Below are positions 1-9,639 of a DNA stretch of 23,039 nt, piece by piece. The notes beneath the pieces are model-generated. The model was not told the DNA's origin, ran no database searches, and saw only the letters and a program-made list of their open reading frames with translations. The stretch comes from an uncultured Dialister sp. (GTDB lineage Bacteria; Bacillota; Negativicutes; Veillonellales; Dialisteraceae): contig NZ_CAAFRZ010000119.1 in NCBI RefSeq assembly GCF_900765565.1, positions 1-23,039 of the forward strand, written 5' to 3'. Both the position numbers and the translations under genes were made by a program. Every line of letters begins with the position of its first letter. Within the stretch, counting starts at the first letter, position 1.

Positions 1-12
1 GGGGCTGTGAAA
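1..12 (+). repeat. Left terminal inverted repeat of the IS
   Basis: GGGGCTGTGAAA is the exact reverse complement of 1787-1798. It sits at the first base of the window, so the outermost end could extend slightly to the left. Confidence 0.75.
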
Positions 13-35
13 TAATTGAATTAAAACAGTCGCCA

Positions 36-73
36 AAAAAGGTGTCTGACTCAAGCGAGCCGGACACCTTTTT
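36..73 (+). terminator. Hairpin upstream of the transposase gene
   Basis: AAAAAGGTGTC (36-46) pairs with GACACCTTTTT (63-73), and inner TG/CG and CTC/GAG pairs extend the stem. The A-tract before and T-tract after the stem make it resemble a bidirectional intrinsic terminator. A hairpin here would block read-through transcription from flanking genes into the transposase, a common way for IS elements to limit their expression. The role is inferred. Confidence 0.55.
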
Positions 74-91
74 CAGTGGTATTATAGTGTT

Positions 92-1669
92 ATGATGAAA
101 TGCAAAAATACCAGTTATCATTGTACCCCACGGCAGGGCTTTTTGCCACTGTCTATTGCATCTTATCTGCCAATTGATGACCCTGTTTTTGAATTTGACC
201 ATTTAATGGAGGCTATAGGATTAAGAAAATATCTTCCGGTACAGTCCCACTGCTCTGCAGGCCGCATCGGATACAATCCGGTCATTTTACTTAAACTCGT
301 GCTTTTCGGATTTATGCTGGGGTATTGTTCTTTACGCAGCCTGGAGAAGGCCTGCCGTACGGATCTGCGATTTATTTACCTCTCAGACGGTCAGGCTCCC
401 AGTTACCGCACTTTTGCAAACTTTATCAACAAAGTTCTAGCCAATTGTATTGAGGACATTTTCAATGCGGTTAATGCAGAAATCTTCAAGGAAGACCACG
501 TCGATCTCAACCATCTTTATATCGATGGCACCAAAATGGAGGCCAACGCCAATAAATACAGCTGGGTGTGGAAAAAAACAACTATAAAATCCCGGTATCA
601 CCTGTATGAGAAGATTACGTCACTGCTGAATGAAATTAACTGCGAGCTGGCAACAGAAGGAGCAACAATAGAAACGAGCACCGAATACGTTCCGGATTAT
701 CTGGAGGAAAAGCTGGAAGCTCTTGAACGCTTCTGGAATCTGGATGAAAAGGAATTTGTCCATGGTCCGGGACATCGCAAGACTCCACACCAGCGTATGT
801 GTGAAAAGCTAAAGCAATATACGGATAAACTCAGGGAATATGGAGAAAAGATAAGGATCTGCGGCCCTAATCGAAACAGCTACTCGAAAACTGATCCTTC
901 AGCTACATTTATGCGGGTAAAGAAGGATTATGTAGGTAATGACCAGCTTCTTCCTGCATACAACGTGCAGTTTGGCATCGCCGACGAATATATTGCCGTT
1001 TTGGATGTCAGCCAGTGCCGGTCAGATATGGACTGCTTCATTCCCCTGATAGAAAAGTTCCATAAGACCTATCATTTTTATCCGAAATACCCGGTAGCAG
1101 ATGCGGGATATGGCTCATTTAACAACTATATCTACTGCGAACAGCATGGCATGAAAAAATTCATGAAATTCCCCATGTTTAAGAAACAGACAAGCGATGC
1201 CAAGTACAGGGATAACCCATTCCGGGCGGAGAATTTTACAATTGATGCCAACGGAATCATGCGCTGCCCCTTCGGCAGGGCATTCAGGCTCCAATACAGA
1301 AAGTCGATTCCAGGTAACCACTACGGGCGCCAGGAAGAGATTTACCAGTGTGAAGACTGTAGCGGATGCCCCTATGCCGAGAAATGTAAAAGGACACCAA
1401 GAAACCGGACAGTTCAGATTAATCAGGAACTGACTTCCATGCATAAAGAAGTCATCGCCAACCTGGAAAGTATTCAGGGAGCCCTGCTCAGAATGAACCG
1501 TTCCATCCAGTCGGAAGGTACTTTTGGAATCATAAAAAACGACCACGGATACAAGAGAATCGTCAGAAGAGGTACGAATCCTGTAAAAGTAGAGATTTAC
1601 CTCATGGCGATAGGCCAAAATCTGAATAAACATTACCATAAACGCATGAGAATGCGAAGAGCAGCATAA
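92..1669 (+). CDS. IS1182-family transposase
   Basis: This is a 525-residue DDE transposase that would catalyse movement of the surrounding IS. The N-terminal third (about 20-115) looks like the InsH/DUF772 domain of the IS5/IS1182 group. Candidate catalytic residues are D145 in YIDGTKMEAN, D337 in VADAGYGS and E475 in SEGTFGIIKN, matching the usual DDE order. A cysteine-rich stretch CEDCSGCPYAEKC lies before the last acidic residue, as is typical for IS1182 members. The frame is intact, so the element may be active. Two adjacent ATGs (92 and 95) could start translation. No clear Shine-Dalgarno sequence precedes either, suggesting weak translation. The gene fills most of the element and ends 117 bases before the right inverted repeat. 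Confidence 0.9.
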   Translation: MMKCKNTSYHCTPRQGFLPLSIASYLPIDDPVFEFDHLMEAIGLRKYLPVQSHCSAGRIGYNPVILLKLVLFGFMLGYCSLRSLEKACRTDLRFIYLSDGQAPSYRTFANFINKVLANCIEDIFNAVNAEIFKEDHVDLNHLYIDGTKMEANANKYSWVWKKTTIKSRYHLYEKITSLLNEINCELATEGATIETSTEYVPDYLEEKLEALERFWNLDEKEFVHGPGHRKTPHQRMCEKLKQYTDKLREYGEKIRICGPNRNSYSKTDPSATFMRVKKDYVGNDQLLPAYNVQFGIADEYIAVLDVSQCRSDMDCFIPLIEKFHKTYHFYPKYPVADAGYGSFNNYIYCEQHGMKKFMKFPMFKKQTSDAKYRDNPFRAENFTIDANGIMRCPFGRAFRLQYRKSIPGNHYGRQEEIYQCEDCSGCPYAEKCKRTPRNRTVQINQELTSMHKEVIANLESIQGALLRMNRSIQSEGTFGIIKNDHGYKRIVRRGTNPVKVEIYLMAIGQNLNKHYHKRMRMRRAA

Positions 1670-1786
1670 AATAAAATAATTGGGATGACTGGGGAAAGGG
1701 GGAAGTATACTCAATTTCAGCAAAATAAATGGATATTTAACTGGAATACAAAAAAGGAGGCTGTGAATAAAAATGATTTCTCATTT

Positions 1787-1798
1787 TTTCACAGCCCC
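1787..1798 (-). repeat. Right terminal inverted repeat of the IS
   Basis: TTTCACAGCCCC matches the left end in inverted orientation over 12 of 12 bases. Three of the next four positions also match. Confidence 0.75.
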
Positions 1799-1890
1799 GA
1801 TTCAACCTTATGCCCCGCTTTGCCCTCGGTAAAGCCACAACCCGGTGAACGAGTGAAGCGACGTTCACCCACCACCTTTAGCCCCATCCA
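1799..1890. repeat. Mosaic intergenic repeat, copy 1 (interrupted by the IS)
   Basis: Bases 1832-1890 match 4329-4377, 9385-9440 and 15771-15822. The core is GGTGAAC, a loop of about 12 bases, then GTTCACC, followed by a CCACC(T)TTAGCCCCATCC-like tail. In other copies the similarity continues left into further hairpins; here it stops at the IS end, so the IS split the element. It lies upstream of the uvrB promoter. Confidence 0.7.
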
Positions 1891-1962
1891 TCAGCATGGG
1901 TATAACCACAACCAGCACCGTCCCGCAATGGGTTGTCCCCTCTTTTCTCTCCTTGCCTGTCA

Positions 1963-1971
1963 TGTTATAAT
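1963..1971 (+). promoter_or_regulatory. Extended -10 promoter for uvrB
   Basis: TGTTATAAT is a TGN-extended -10 box with a perfect TATAAT hexamer. No good -35 lies 17 bases upstream, which is acceptable for extended -10 promoters. Transcription would start near 1978, just before the palindromes at 1985-2021. Confidence 0.55.
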
Positions 1972-1984
1972 AAAATAGAAAAAA

Positions 1985-2021
1985 TTCGATTAATCGAAAC
2001 TATTCAACTCTGGATAGTTTC
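1985..2021 (+). promoter_or_regulatory. Palindromic operator-like site and overlapping hairpin in the uvrB leader
   Basis: TTCGATTAATCGAA (1985-1998) is a perfect 14-base palindrome placed just after the predicted transcription start, where a repressor would block initiation or early elongation. It overlaps a second inverted repeat, GAAACTAT (1996-2003) with ATAGTTTC (2014-2021), followed by a T-rich run. It does not match the GAAC-N4-GTTC LexA box known from Bacillus. A lineage-specific SOS operator is possible because uvrB is usually damage-inducible, but this is inference. Confidence 0.45.
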
Positions 2022-2082
2022 ATTTTCTTTATTACAGAAAGAGTGTATGATCATGGATCGCAGCAGAATTAAGAGGGCCTAC

Positions 2083-4161
2083 ATGGAGCCCATGATTCCC
2101 TTTACCCTGAAAGCCCCATTCCAGCCTACCGGAGACCAGCCGAAGGCGGTGAAGTCCCTGGTGGATGGTCTCAACGAAGGCCAATGGGCGCAGGTCCTTT
2201 TGGGAGCTACGGGGACTGGTAAGACCTTTACCATGGCCAAGGTCATTGAACAGGTCCAGCGGCCGACGCTCATTATTTCACCGAACAAGACCCTGGCAGC
2301 CCAGACAGCCAGTGAATTCAAAGACTTTTTCCCGGATAATGCGGTATATTACTTCGTCAGTTACTACGATTATTACCAGCCGGAATCCTATGTGCCCCAG
2401 ACTGATACGTACATAGAAAAGGATTCCTCCCGGAACGAGGAAATCGATCGGCTCCGCCATTCTGCCACCATGGCCCTTTTCGAACGGCGGGATGTGATTA
2501 TCGTGGCTTCCGTTTCCTGCATCTATGGGTTGGGGGATCCGGAAGACTACAGCACCATGGGATTATCTCTGCGGCCGGGAGAAGAAATTGAAAGGGATAA
2601 AATCATCGAAAAACTGGTGAATATGCAGTACATGCGGAATGATATGAATTTTACGAGGGATACTTTCCGGGTGCGGGGAGATACGATTGATGTATTTCCT
2701 GCATCAGAAAACAATGTGGCGGTGCGTATAGAAATGTTTGGTGATGAAGTGGATTCTCTTACCGAATTTGATGTGCTCACCGGGGAAACGGTGGCGGAAA
2801 GAAACCATATTGGTATTTTCCCGGCGTCCCACTATGTCACCAGCTCCGATAAAATGAAGCGGGCCATCGGTTCCATTGAAGTGGAACTGGAAGGCCGGCT
2901 GAAGGAACTCCGGGACCAGGGTAAACTTCTGGAAGCTCAGCGGCTGGAGCAGCGGACGAATTATGACCTGGAAATGATGCAGGAAGTGGGGTACTGCTCC
3001 GGCATTGAAAACTACTCCCGCCATATGTCGAACCGGAAACCCGGCGAACCGCCGTATACGCTGCTGGACTATTTCCCCGATGATTTCCTCATCATGATCG
3101 ATGAATCCCATGTCACCGTGCCGCAGCTACGGGCCATGTATAACGGAGACCAGTCCAGAAAGCAGACGCTGGTGGACTACGGTTTCCGTCTCCCCAGTGC
3201 CCTGGATAACCGGCCCCTGACCTTTGATGAATTCACGGAACGGATCAACCAGATTATCTACGTATCCGCTACGCCGGGGCCCTATGAAATGGGTGTCCAG
3301 ACCAATCTGGCGGAACAGATTATCCGTCCCACAGGCCTCCTGGATCCCAGCATCGAAGTGCGGCCGGTGGAAGGGCAGATGGACGATCTTCTTGGGGAAA
3401 TCCATAAGCGGGTAGAAGCCCATGAACGGGTGCTTATTACTACACTCACGAAGAAAATGGCGGAAGACCTCACCGATTTCCTTACGGAAGCAGGGGTCAA
3501 GGTGCGGTACCTCCATTCCGATGTGGCCACCATTGAACGAGCTGAAATTATTCGGGACCTGCGGGCCGGCGTCTTTGACGTACTCGTGGGCATCAATCTG
3601 CTCCGGGAAGGGCTGGATATGCCGGAAGTTTCCCTGGTGGCTATCCTGGATGCGGACAAGGAAGGATTCCTCCGTTCTGAAACTTCCATGATCCAGGTCA
3701 TTGGCCGGGCAGCCCGCAATGAACATGGCCATGTCATCATGTATGCAGACCGGGTGACGAAGTCCATGAAATACGCCATCGACGAGACCAACCGCCGCCG
3801 GTCCATCCAGGAAGTCTATAATAAGGAACATCACATTGTTCCCCATACCGTTCAGAAACGGGTTAAGGACCTTATCGACCTGACAAAGATTGAGGAAAAA
3901 CCGGCGGATTATAAGAAGTCTGATGGCGGCAAAGAGGAAATGTCAGACGAAGAACTGTATATGCAGATGCAGCAGACCGAAAAGGACATGAAACGGGCCG
4001 CCAAGTCTTTGGAATTTGAGGAAGCTGCCATGTGGAGGGACCAGCTGGCCAAGCTGCGTCAGATGTGGACCGACCGTTACGGTTCCCGGGCCGATGCTGC
4101 CCTGAAACGGGTGAGCGCCGGGAAAAAAAGGATCAATCGCCCCATGAAAAAGAGGGTGTGA
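2083..4161 (+). CDS. uvrB: Excinuclease ABC subunit B, UvrB
   Basis: UvrB is the damage-verifying helicase-like subunit of nucleotide excision repair. It is loaded onto DNA by UvrA and then recruits UvrC for dual incision. The start at 2083 gives 692 residues, close to the usual family length, and is preceded by AAGAGGG (2071-2077) five bases away. In-frame ATGs at 2047 and 2053 would add a short tail and cannot be excluded. Visible features are Walker A GATGTGKT (41-48), the beta-hairpin region rich in Tyr ([13 protein letters not shown], about 92-105) that clamps DNA, Walker B DES (340-342), the motif VI-like QVIGRAARN (about 537-545) and a C-terminal UVR coiled coil (about 624-660) that binds UvrC. 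It is followed by uvrA after a 297-base gap with no obvious terminator. Confidence 0.97.
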   Translation: MEPMIPFTLKAPFQPTGDQPKAVKSLVDGLNEGQWAQVLLGATGTGKTFTMAKVIEQVQRPTLIISPNKTLAAQTASEFKDFFPDNAVYYFVSYYDYYQPESYVPQTDTYIEKDSSRNEEIDRLRHSATMALFERRDVIIVASVSCIYGLGDPEDYSTMGLSLRPGEEIERDKIIEKLVNMQYMRNDMNFTRDTFRVRGDTIDVFPASENNVAVRIEMFGDEVDSLTEFDVLTGETVAERNHIGIFPASHYVTSSDKMKRAIGSIEVELEGRLKELRDQGKLLEAQRLEQRTNYDLEMMQEVGYCSGIENYSRHMSNRKPGEPPYTLLDYFPDDFLIMIDESHVTVPQLRAMYNGDQSRKQTLVDYGFRLPSALDNRPLTFDEFTERINQIIYVSATPGPYEMGVQTNLAEQIIRPTGLLDPSIEVRPVEGQMDDLLGEIHKRVEAHERVLITTLTKKMAEDLTDFLTEAGVKVRYLHSDVATIERAEIIRDLRAGVFDVLVGINLLREGLDMPEVSLVAILDADKEGFLRSETSMIQVIGRAARNEHGHVIMYADRVTKSMKYAIDETNRRRSIQEVYNKEHHIVPHTVQKRVKDLIDLTKIEEKPADYKKSDGGKEEMSDEELYMQMQQTEKDMKRAAKSLEFEEAAMWRDQLAKLRQMWTDRYGSRADAALKRVSAGKKRINRPMKKRV

Positions 4162-4458
4162 AAATAGATTGAGACCGAGACTGAGGTCGAGGGGAAAGGG
4201 CTTCGCCCTGAAAATCCAGACCTGGGGCTTCAACCGCTCTGCGGCCGTGTCATGTGGCGAGGGGTAGTTGGCGCACGAATTGCATTCGCAGCCGCCTGGC
4301 GGTTCCCGGCGACTGCAGTTCGCTGCGCACCGGTGAACAAGCGAAGCAACGTTCACCTGTCACCATTAGCCCCATTCATCCGATTGATGATCCTTATTTG
4401 AACAGATTTATCAGGCATGGAGCATCTGTGCCGTTTACATATAAAAGAAAGGACAACC
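4162..4458. other. uvrB-uvrA spacer with a mosaic repeat copy
   Basis: No gene is supported in these 297 bases. A small hairpin AGGGCTTCGCCCT lies near 4198-4210. The mosaic repeat core occupies 4329-4377. The first part (about 4167-4190, GATTGAGACCGAGACTGAGG) resembles in inverted orientation a stretch near 10108-10130 upstream of the ABC operon. No intrinsic terminator is seen, so read-through from uvrB into uvrA is plausible. Confidence 0.6.
4329..4377. repeat. Mosaic intergenic repeat core, copy 2
   Basis: GGTGAAC, a 12-base loop and GTTCACC, followed by a CACCATTAGCCCCATTC tail, matching the cores at 1832, 9385 and 15771. The seven-base stem is kept although the loop has changed. Confidence 0.7.
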
Positions 4459-7308
4459 ATGGAAAAAGGTATTGTCATCCAGGGCGCCCGTCAGAATAAC
4501 CTGAAAAATATCAATCTGACCCTGCCCCGAAACAAGCTCATCGTTTTTACGGGATTATCGGGCTCAGGGAAGTCGTCCCTGGCCTTTGACACCATATATG
4601 CCGAGGGACAGCGGAAATATGTGGAATCCCTGTCTGCCTATGCCCGGCAGTTTCTGGGGCAGATGAATAAGCCCGATGTGGATAAGATTTCCGGCCTTTC
4701 TCCGGCCATTTCCATTGACCAGAAGTCTACGAGCCACAATCCCCGTTCCACCGTAGGTACGGTGACGGAAATTCACGATTACCTCCGTATGCTCTATGCC
4801 CATGCCAGCCGGGCCTTCTGTCCCCATTGCGGAAAGCCCATCAAGCGGCAGACCGTGGACCAGATCGTGGATGCCCTGACGGCGCTGGGGGATCGGACAA
4901 AACTCATGATTCTGGGCCCCGTGGCGGCACAGAAAAAGGGAACCCACAAGAAGCTGCTGGAGGAACTCCGGAAGGAAGGCTATGTCCGGGTACGGGTGGA
5001 TGGTACCGTTTTTTCCCTGTCCGATGACATTGAACTGGAGAAGAACAAAAAACACACCATCGAAGTGGTGGTGGACCGCATCATTATCAAGGATGGCATT
5101 GTCCGCCGGCTTACGGATTCCGTGGAAGCAGCCCTGAAACTGGGGGATGGCCTTATGGTGGCTGCTGTCATCGGGGGAAAAGACTACCTCTTCAGCACCC
5201 ATTTTGCCTGCCCGGACTGTGGGATTTCCCTTCCAAAACCGGAGCCCCGCATTTTTTCCTTTAATAATCCCTTTGGGGCCTGCCCGGCCTGCATGGGTCT
5301 GGGATCTTCCCTGGAAGCCGATTTCCGGCGGATTCTTCCAAACCATGAGACCCCTTTCCGCCTGGGAGCTATCAAGCCCTTCCCCTATAATAAGGAAAGC
5401 TGGCTTTATAAACAGCTGGGGGCCTTCCTGAAGTCCTATGACCTTACCATGGATGCTTCCTTTAACGATTTTCCTCCGGAAGGACAGAAGGAATTCGAGT
5501 ACGGGGGCACCGAACTGCTCACATTCGACTATACCAACCAGGACGGCGAGACGAAGACCTATCACCGGGCCTTCGAAGGTCTGGTACCTATGACGAAGCG
5601 GCGGTATGAAGAAGCCTGGACCGACAAAATGAAGGAAACCCTGGCGAACTACCTCATTGAAAAGCCCTGTCCGGTATGCCACGGCGCCCGGCTCCGTCCG
5701 GAAAGCCTGGCATTCAAAGTGGGTGGAAAGAATATTGCGGAACTCTCTGACATGCCCGTATCCGAACTGCTTCCTTTCCTGGGACATCTGGAACTGACGG
5801 AAAAGGAAAAAATCATTGCGGACCAGATTCTTCGGGAAGTGAAGAGCCGTCTGACTTTCCTTTCCAATGTGGGACTGGAATACCTTACCCTGTCCCGGGG
5901 AGCTTCCACTCTTTCCGGCGGCGAGGCCCAGCGCATACGGCTGGCTACCCAGATCGGCTCCGGACTGGTGGGGGTGCTGTACATTCTGGATGAACCGTCC
6001 ATCGGACTCCACCAGAGGGACAATGACAAGCTCCTGGCTACCCTGAAGGGCATGCGGGATCTGGGGAATACACTCATCGTGGTAGAGCACGATGAAGATA
6101 CTATCCGCAGTGCTGACTGGGTCGTGGATATCGGTCCCGGAGCCGGTGAAAACGGAGGGTATGTGGTAGCCGAGGGAACGCCGGAAGATATTAAAAAAGT
6201 GAAAAATTCCATTACCGGTGCCTACTTGCGGGGAGAAAAATATATCCCCCTCCCGGAGCACCGAAGAAAAGGAAATGGTCTCTTCCTGACCATCAAAGGA
6301 GCTTCGGAACATAACCTGAAGCACATTGACGTATCATTTCCCTTGGGCGCTTTCACAGTGGTTACAGGGGAATCGGGCTCCGGAAAGAGTACCCTGGTGA
6401 ACGAGATTCTTTTCCAGGGACTGTCTAATATCAAAAATCATACGTCCTACGCCACAGGAAAGTACGACTCCATGGAAGGGGCAGAATATGTGGACAAGAT
6501 TATTGACATAGACCAGCAGCCCATCGGCCGTACGCCGAGATCCAACCCTGCCACCTATACCGGTGTATTTAACGATATCCGGGAACTCTTCAGCCAGACA
6601 TCGGAAGCAAAGATGCGGGGATACAAGCCTGGCCGGTTCAGCTTCAATATCAAAGGCGGCCGCTGCGAAGCCTGCCACGGAGACGGCATCATCAAAATCG
6701 AAATGCAGTTCCTATCTGATGTGTACGTGCCCTGTGAAGTCTGCCACGGCGCCCGGTATAACCGGGAAACCCTGGAGGTCCGGTATAAAGGAAAGAATAT
6801 TTCCGATGTCCTCAATATGACCGTAGATGAAGCGGTACCCTTTTTCGAAAACCACCCTCGGATTCTTCGGAAACTGAAGACCCTTCAGGAAGTGGGACTG
6901 GGGTATATCCACCTGGGCCAGCCTGCCACCACCATGTCCGGCGGCGAAGCCCAGCGTGTCAAGCTGGCTACGGAACTCATGCGCCGAGGCACCGGGGATA
7001 CCCTCTACATCCTCGATGAACCCACCACCGGTCTTCACAGCGAAGACATCCGAAAACTTCTCATCGTTCTCCAGAAGCTGGTGGACCAGGGAAATACGGT
7101 GGTTGTCATCGAACACAACCTGGACGTGGTGAAGGTGGCAGATCACATCATCGACCTGGGCCCCGAAGGGGGCGACAGGGGCGGTGAAGTAGTGGCCACC
7201 GGTACGCCGGAGGATATCTGCAAAGTAGCCCGCTCCTACACCGGCCAGTATCTGAAGCCAGTCATAGAACGGACCCGGGAAGTCATGGAGGCCCATAAGA
7301 ATGATTGA
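4459..7308 (+). CDS. uvrA: Excinuclease ABC subunit A, UvrA
   Basis: UvrA is the dimeric ATPase that finds bulky DNA lesions and delivers UvrB. The ATG at 4459 is preceded by GAAAGGA (4447-4453) at five bases and yields 949 residues, the normal length; an upstream in-frame ATG at 4417 has no matching signal. It has two ABC modules: Walker A GLSGSGKS (32-39) with signature LSGGEAQR (485-492), and Walker A GESGSGKS (637-644) with signature MSGGEAQR (826-833), each followed by an ILDEP Walker B. Zinc-binding pairs include C251/C254 with C275/C278, and C736/C739 with C759/C762, plus an additional CPHC at 121-124. The stop codon overlaps the start of uvrC by eight bases, so the two are translationally coupled. 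Confidence 0.97.
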   Translation: MEKGIVIQGARQNNLKNINLTLPRNKLIVFTGLSGSGKSSLAFDTIYAEGQRKYVESLSAYARQFLGQMNKPDVDKISGLSPAISIDQKSTSHNPRSTVGTVTEIHDYLRMLYAHASRAFCPHCGKPIKRQTVDQIVDALTALGDRTKLMILGPVAAQKKGTHKKLLEELRKEGYVRVRVDGTVFSLSDDIELEKNKKHTIEVVVDRIIIKDGIVRRLTDSVEAALKLGDGLMVAAVIGGKDYLFSTHFACPDCGISLPKPEPRIFSFNNPFGACPACMGLGSSLEADFRRILPNHETPFRLGAIKPFPYNKESWLYKQLGAFLKSYDLTMDASFNDFPPEGQKEFEYGGTELLTFDYTNQDGETKTYHRAFEGLVPMTKRRYEEAWTDKMKETLANYLIEKPCPVCHGARLRPESLAFKVGGKNIAELSDMPVSELLPFLGHLELTEKEKIIADQILREVKSRLTFLSNVGLEYLTLSRGASTLSGGEAQRIRLATQIGSGLVGVLYILDEPSIGLHQRDNDKLLATLKGMRDLGNTLIVVEHDEDTIRSADWVVDIGPGAGENGGYVVAEGTPEDIKKVKNSITGAYLRGEKYIPLPEHRRKGNGLFLTIKGASEHNLKHIDVSFPLGAFTVVTGESGSGKSTLVNEILFQGLSNIKNHTSYATGKYDSMEGAEYVDKIIDIDQQPIGRTPRSNPATYTGVFNDIRELFSQTSEAKMRGYKPGRFSFNIKGGRCEACHGDGIIKIEMQFLSDVYVPCEVCHGARYNRETLEVRYKGKNISDVLNMTVDEAVPFFENHPRILRKLKTLQEVGLGYIHLGQPATTMSGGEAQRVKLATELMRRGTGDTLYILDEPTTGLHSEDIRKLLIVLQKLVDQGNTVVVIEHNLDVVKVADHIIDLGPEGGDRGGEVVATGTPEDICKVARSYTGQYLKPVIERTREVMEAHKND

Positions 7309-9154
7309 TGTAAACGATAAGATTCGGGCCAAGGTGGAAGCCCTGCCGGACTCTCCCGGTGTGTATCGCTGGAAGGATAAAGATGGGCGGATTATCTATG
7401 TGGGTAAGGCCAAAAACCTGAAAAACCGGGTGCGCTCTTATGTCCGGGAGGATAAGAACCGGTCACCGAAAGTGGCAGCCATGATCCGTCACGCCGATGA
7501 CCTGGACATCACTATGACCGCCACGGAAATGGAAGCCCTCATTCTGGAATGCAACCTGATCAAAGAAATCCATCCCAAGTACAATATTTCTCTTCGGGAT
7601 GACAAATCCTACCCCTACGTAAAAATCACTACCTACGACGAATGGCCACGAATTTTTGTGACGAGAAATATCCGTCACGATGACGGTGCCAAGTATTTTG
7701 GCCCCTTCACCGATGTAGGGAGTCTTCGGACTACTCTTTCCCTACTCCGTCGATTTTATCCCATTCGCAGCTGTCGGTCCATGAAAGTGTCCCGGCCCTG
7801 CCTGCAGTACCATCTCCATCTCTGCTGCGCCCCCTGCGCCGGGCTTTGCACGAAGGAAGAGTATCAGGGGTATGTCAAAACGGTGTGTGACCTTTTTGAA
7901 GGAAAGAACACAGGCCTTGTACAGGAACTGAAGAAAAAAATGGAAGAGGCCTCGGAGGCCATGGAATTCGAAAAAGCCGCCAAATATCGGGACCAGGTCC
8001 GGGCTATTGAGTCTGTGCAGCAGCGGCAGAATATCGTGGCTAACGAAGGGGACTTTGATGTGGTAGGTCTCGCCAGGGACGGCAGCCATGCGGGGCTGGA
8101 AGTCTTCTATATCCGCTATGGCCGCATGGTGGGAAAGGAAAATTTCAGTATCCCTGAGAGTGAAAGCGAGACAGACGAAGAAATCATTACCGCATTTATC
8201 CGCGATTTCTACGGAGGAAATCCCACTGCCATTCCGAAGGAAATCATACTGCCTCTCCTGCCATCGGACTGTGAACTCATTTCTTCCTGGATGACAAAGC
8301 TCAAAGGCACTGAAGTCACTATACAGGTTCCCCAGCGGGGCTTCAAACGGCGACTGAAGGATATGGCCATGGCCAATGCCGCCAAGTACCTGTCCGACAA
8401 GAAACTGCAGTGGGAGTACCAGGATGCCCGGGAGCAGGGGGCTGTGAAAAAACTGAAAGACCTCCTTCACCTGCCAAGGCTGCCGGAAAGAATGGAATGC
8501 TTTGATATTTCCCACAACCAGGGCGCTGAGACTACGGGCTCCATGGTGGTCTTCGAACATGGACGGCCCGCAAAGAGGGAGTATAGAAAATTTAAACTCC
8601 GCACCACCCAGGGCCATGCAGACGATTTTAAATCCATGGCAGAAGTCATGACCCGCCGCTACGGCAACGAAAAGGACTGGCCTTCGCCGGACCTTATCGT
8701 TCTGGATGGGGGACTGGGCCAGCTCCATGCAGCGCTCCCCGCTATCCGCGGCGCCGGCTGCGATGCGCCGGTCATCGGCCTGGCCAAGAGAATCGAAGAA
8801 ATCTACGTGGAAGGTTCTGAAGATCCCATCATCCTGGACCACCATGAACCGGCGCTCCAGCTACTCCAGTTTATCCGAGATGAAGCCCATCGATTCGTTA
8901 TTACCTATCACCGGCAGTGGACAAATAAGAGAAACACCGAGTCCATACTGGATCACATCGAAGGGATTGGCCCCAACAGGAGAAATGCCTTGTGGCATGC
9001 ATTCCGTTCCATGGATGAAATGAAAAAGGCTTCGGTGGAAGAACTGTCCCAGGTGCCCGGCATGAATAGAAGGGCCGCGGAGTCGGTGTACCGGTTCTTC
9101 CGTATGAGAAAAGACGAGAAGCAGATGGTCATTAATGGAGTAAAAGAAGAATAG
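7301..9154 (+). CDS. uvrC: Excinuclease ABC subunit C, UvrC
   Basis: UvrC is the nuclease that cuts both sides of a lesion in the UvrB-DNA complex. It has 617 residues. The GIY-YIG nuclease for the 3' incision is at about 15-95 (GVY at 20-22, YVG at 33-35). A cysteine cluster follows (C158, C167, C175/C176, C179, C183), like the [4Fe-4S] site reported for E. coli UvrC. The UVR motif that pairs with UvrB is at about 207-238. The RNase H-like domain for the 5' incision has candidate catalytic D402 (CFDISHNQG), D469 (VLDGGLGQ) and H537 (TYHRQWTNK). Tandem helix-hairpin-helix motifs end the protein (about 548-605). The start lies inside the uvrA stop region with GGAGG at 7287-7291, indicating coupling. 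Confidence 0.97.
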   Translation: MIDVNDKIRAKVEALPDSPGVYRWKDKDGRIIYVGKAKNLKNRVRSYVREDKNRSPKVAAMIRHADDLDITMTATEMEALILECNLIKEIHPKYNISLRDDKSYPYVKITTYDEWPRIFVTRNIRHDDGAKYFGPFTDVGSLRTTLSLLRRFYPIRSCRSMKVSRPCLQYHLHLCCAPCAGLCTKEEYQGYVKTVCDLFEGKNTGLVQELKKKMEEASEAMEFEKAAKYRDQVRAIESVQQRQNIVANEGDFDVVGLARDGSHAGLEVFYIRYGRMVGKENFSIPESESETDEEIITAFIRDFYGGNPTAIPKEIILPLLPSDCELISSWMTKLKGTEVTIQVPQRGFKRRLKDMAMANAAKYLSDKKLQWEYQDAREQGAVKKLKDLLHLPRLPERMECFDISHNQGAETTGSMVVFEHGRPAKREYRKFKLRTTQGHADDFKSMAEVMTRRYGNEKDWPSPDLIVLDGGLGQLHAALPAIRGAGCDAPVIGLAKRIEEIYVEGSEDPIILDHHEPALQLLQFIRDEAHRFVITYHRQWTNKRNTESILDHIEGIGPNRRNALWHAFRSMDEMKKASVEELSQVPGMNRRAAESVYRFFRMRKDEKQMVINGVKEE

Positions 9155-9227
9155 GGGCCTGCGTCCCCGGGCTCTGTTCTGCGGATAAGGCAGTATGTTG
9201 TATTTATGTCTGGCTGAATCGAATAAA

Positions 9228-9440
9228 AGGTTCGTAAGGGTTGTGGGTCGGGCAGCGCTGCGCTGGCCCGACCGGGTTGTAGATTGGCATCGCTGACGCT
9301 CGCCAATCGGGTTGGGGCGCTTTGCTTAAAAGGAAGGGGACAGTATATAGCGCGGCCAAAGGCCGCTTAAGCCCAATGGCGGTGAAGCCACAACCCGGTG
9401 AACGAGCGAAGCGCAGTTCACCCACAACCTTTAGCCCCAT
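9228..9440. repeat. Mosaic intergenic repeat, copy 3 (hairpin string)
   Basis: It begins with AGGTTCGTAAGGGTTGTGG, as in the copies at 14273 and 15529. Successive hairpins are GGTCGGGC/GCCCGACC (9246-9273), GATTGGC/GCCAATC (9282-9308), GCGGCC/GGCCGC near 9350-9366, and GGTGAAC/GTTCACC (9397-9422). The tail TTAGCCCCAT ends at 9440, 23 bases before the small reading frame upstream of rpmF. No gene is supported between 9155 and 9463. Confidence 0.75.
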
Positions 9441-9463
9441 ATATACGTAAGAGGAGATAAGCG

Positions 9464-9622
9464 GTGTATCAAATTCCTGGCAGTAAGGCCCGCTCTTACC
9501 TGCACTTTTTCCTTGACAAAAATCCATTCTCTTCGTATAATGATGAAGTTGATAATTTTATCTACCCAGCTTGGCGTACCCAAAAGTACACGAAAGCAAT
9601 CAAGCGGCATTACGGCCGATAG
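9464..9622 (+). CDS. Possible 52-residue protein upstream of rpmF
   Basis: A GTG at 9464 is preceded by GAGGAG (9451-9456) at seven bases and opens a 52-codon frame ending at 9620-9622, 17 bases before the rpmF start codon. The predicted peptide is rich in aromatic and basic residues (for example FLDKNPFSSYND and a C-terminal KAIKRHYGR). I recognise no family. It is not the YceD/DUF177 protein usually found next to rpmF, which is much longer and has conserved cysteines. The near-perfect rpmF promoter at 9513-9541 lies inside this frame, so the frame may be chance. The good Shine-Dalgarno spacing and the position argue for keeping it as a candidate. Confidence 0.35.
   Translation: MYQIPGSKARSYLHFFLDKNPFSSYNDEVDNFIYPAWRTQKYTKAIKRHYGR
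9513..9541 (+). promoter_or_regulatory. Consensus sigma-70/sigma-A promoter for rpmF
   Basis: TTGACA (9513-9518), a 17-base spacer, then TATAAT (9536-9541): an exact match to both consensus hexamers with ideal spacing. Transcription would start near 9548, giving a leader of about 90 bases before rpmF. Such strength suits a ribosomal protein gene. Confidence 0.85.
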
Positions 9623-9639
9623 GTAAGGAGGTGCTAAGA

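Larger units (their letters stand above)
1..1798 (+). mobile_element. IS1182-family insertion sequence, apparently complete
   Basis: The element is bounded by imperfect terminal inverted repeats: GGGGCTGTGAAA at 1-12 and its reverse complement at 1787-1798, with partial matching continuing for a few more bases. It carries one transposase gene and a hairpin just inside the left end. The length of about 1.8 kb fits the family. The left flank lies outside the window, so a target duplication cannot be checked. The right end abuts a mosaic intergenic repeat (1799-1890) whose other copies continue further left, so the element probably inserted into a pre-existing repeat upstream of uvrB. Confidence 0.85.

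Noticed and set aside
1933..2082. A longer UvrB starting at 1933
   Set aside because: The extra 50 residues have no similarity to UvrB, would overlap the promoter and palindromes, and the ATG at 2083 has a well-spaced ribosome-binding site.
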